Positions 30,283-30,409 of a DNA stretch of 30,409 bases are shown here, one piece after another. Origin of the DNA: a virus. The stretch lies in the IMG/VR virus record IMGVR_UViG_3300032163_000074, positions 1 to 30,409 of that record. One strand, given 5' to 3'. The translations under genes were made by a program, and so were the position numbers. Numbering within the stretch: the first letter of the stretch is position 1; every line of letters begins with the position of its first letter. Below the pieces are notes generated by a model. That model was given only the letters and a program-made list of their open reading frames with translations, ran no database searches and was not told where the DNA came from.

Positions 30283-30409
30283 AGCAGGCCTCACTCTGAT
30301 CACTACCCCGACCTGCACGCTTCTACTCCAGGAGCTAGCCCCACGCCTACACCAACGTACCCCTAGCGAGACCAGTCAGGCGGTCCAACCCTAGGCCTAG
30401 CCTACATGG
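30283..30409. repeat. Right copy of the 127-bp inverted terminal repeat
   Basis: This is the exact reverse complement of bases 1-127. On the plus strand it carries the last 36 codons and stop of the left-end lipoprotein gene, but no matching gene start, so it is a non-functional partial copy here. It lies 48 bp upstream of the transglycosylase gene and may contain the start signals for the right-arm operon; I see none of good quality. Confidence 0.97.

Noticed and set aside
1-30409. tRNA genes or CRISPR arrays
   Set aside because: No cloverleaf-like segment or regularly spaced direct repeats were seen on either strand by eye.

Overview
The window looks like a near-complete genome, or one large segment, of a tailed bacteriophage with a contractile tail (myovirus). 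Its head genes resemble phage Mu (DUF935/gp29-type portal, gpT-type capsid, gp36-type connector, gpS/gpG-type tail completion). Its baseplate genes resemble P2/Mu (V-, W-, J- and I-like). At least two minus-strand gene products carry lipoprotein signals, and one of these could be an outer spanin, so I infer a Gram-negative host. No gene names the host genus. Codon use is moderately GC-rich and fairly even, except for the HNH endonuclease island at 14125-14517.

Layout. (1) 1-127 and 30283-30409 are a perfect 127-bp inverted terminal repeat. (2) 16-3538, minus strand: a tightly overlapping cassette of eleven genes running leftward from a divergent promoter near 3560. It holds a putative endolysin, an oligoribonuclease, an XhlA-like coiled-coil membrane protein, a two-helix holin-like peptide, a lipoprotein/spanin candidate, several tiny genes and a terminal lipoprotein whose 3' end lies inside the repeat. 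(3) 3574-11570, plus strand: packaging and head genes (terminase, unknown, portal, malectin-domain protein, S49 protease with a nested scaffold, decoration protein, major capsid, connector, tail completion). (4) 11571-26039, plus strand: tail terminator, sheath, tube, chaperone pair, tape measure, baseplate, fibre and a 1330-aa tailspike. A reverse-strand HNH endonuclease sits between tube and chaperone. (5) 26069-30234, minus strand: a recombination/accessory operon starting at the right end and closing at a strong hairpin terminator facing the tailspike. It holds a lytic transglycosylase, an adenine methyltransferase, small unknowns, an OB-like conserved phage protein, a metzincin lipoprotein, a RecE-like nuclease and a PC4-like ssDNA-binding protein.

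Genes are packed with ATGA, GTGA, TTGA or TGATG stop/start overlaps. These overlaps fix many starts, including GTG and TTG starts, and reveal seven short genes of 41-59 codons. Three genes that head transcripts (terminase, portal, HNH) have no well-placed Shine-Dalgarno and a TATA-type -10 box ending 7-8 nt before the ATG, suggesting leaderless mRNAs.

No integrase, transposase, repressor, polymerase, helicase, primase or protelomerase is visible. The mode of replication, and what the inverted ends mean, are the main open questions. The repeat is exactly 127 bp, which equals a common maximal assembly k-mer, so the ends may be a graph boundary of a longer real repeat rather than the physical genome ends.
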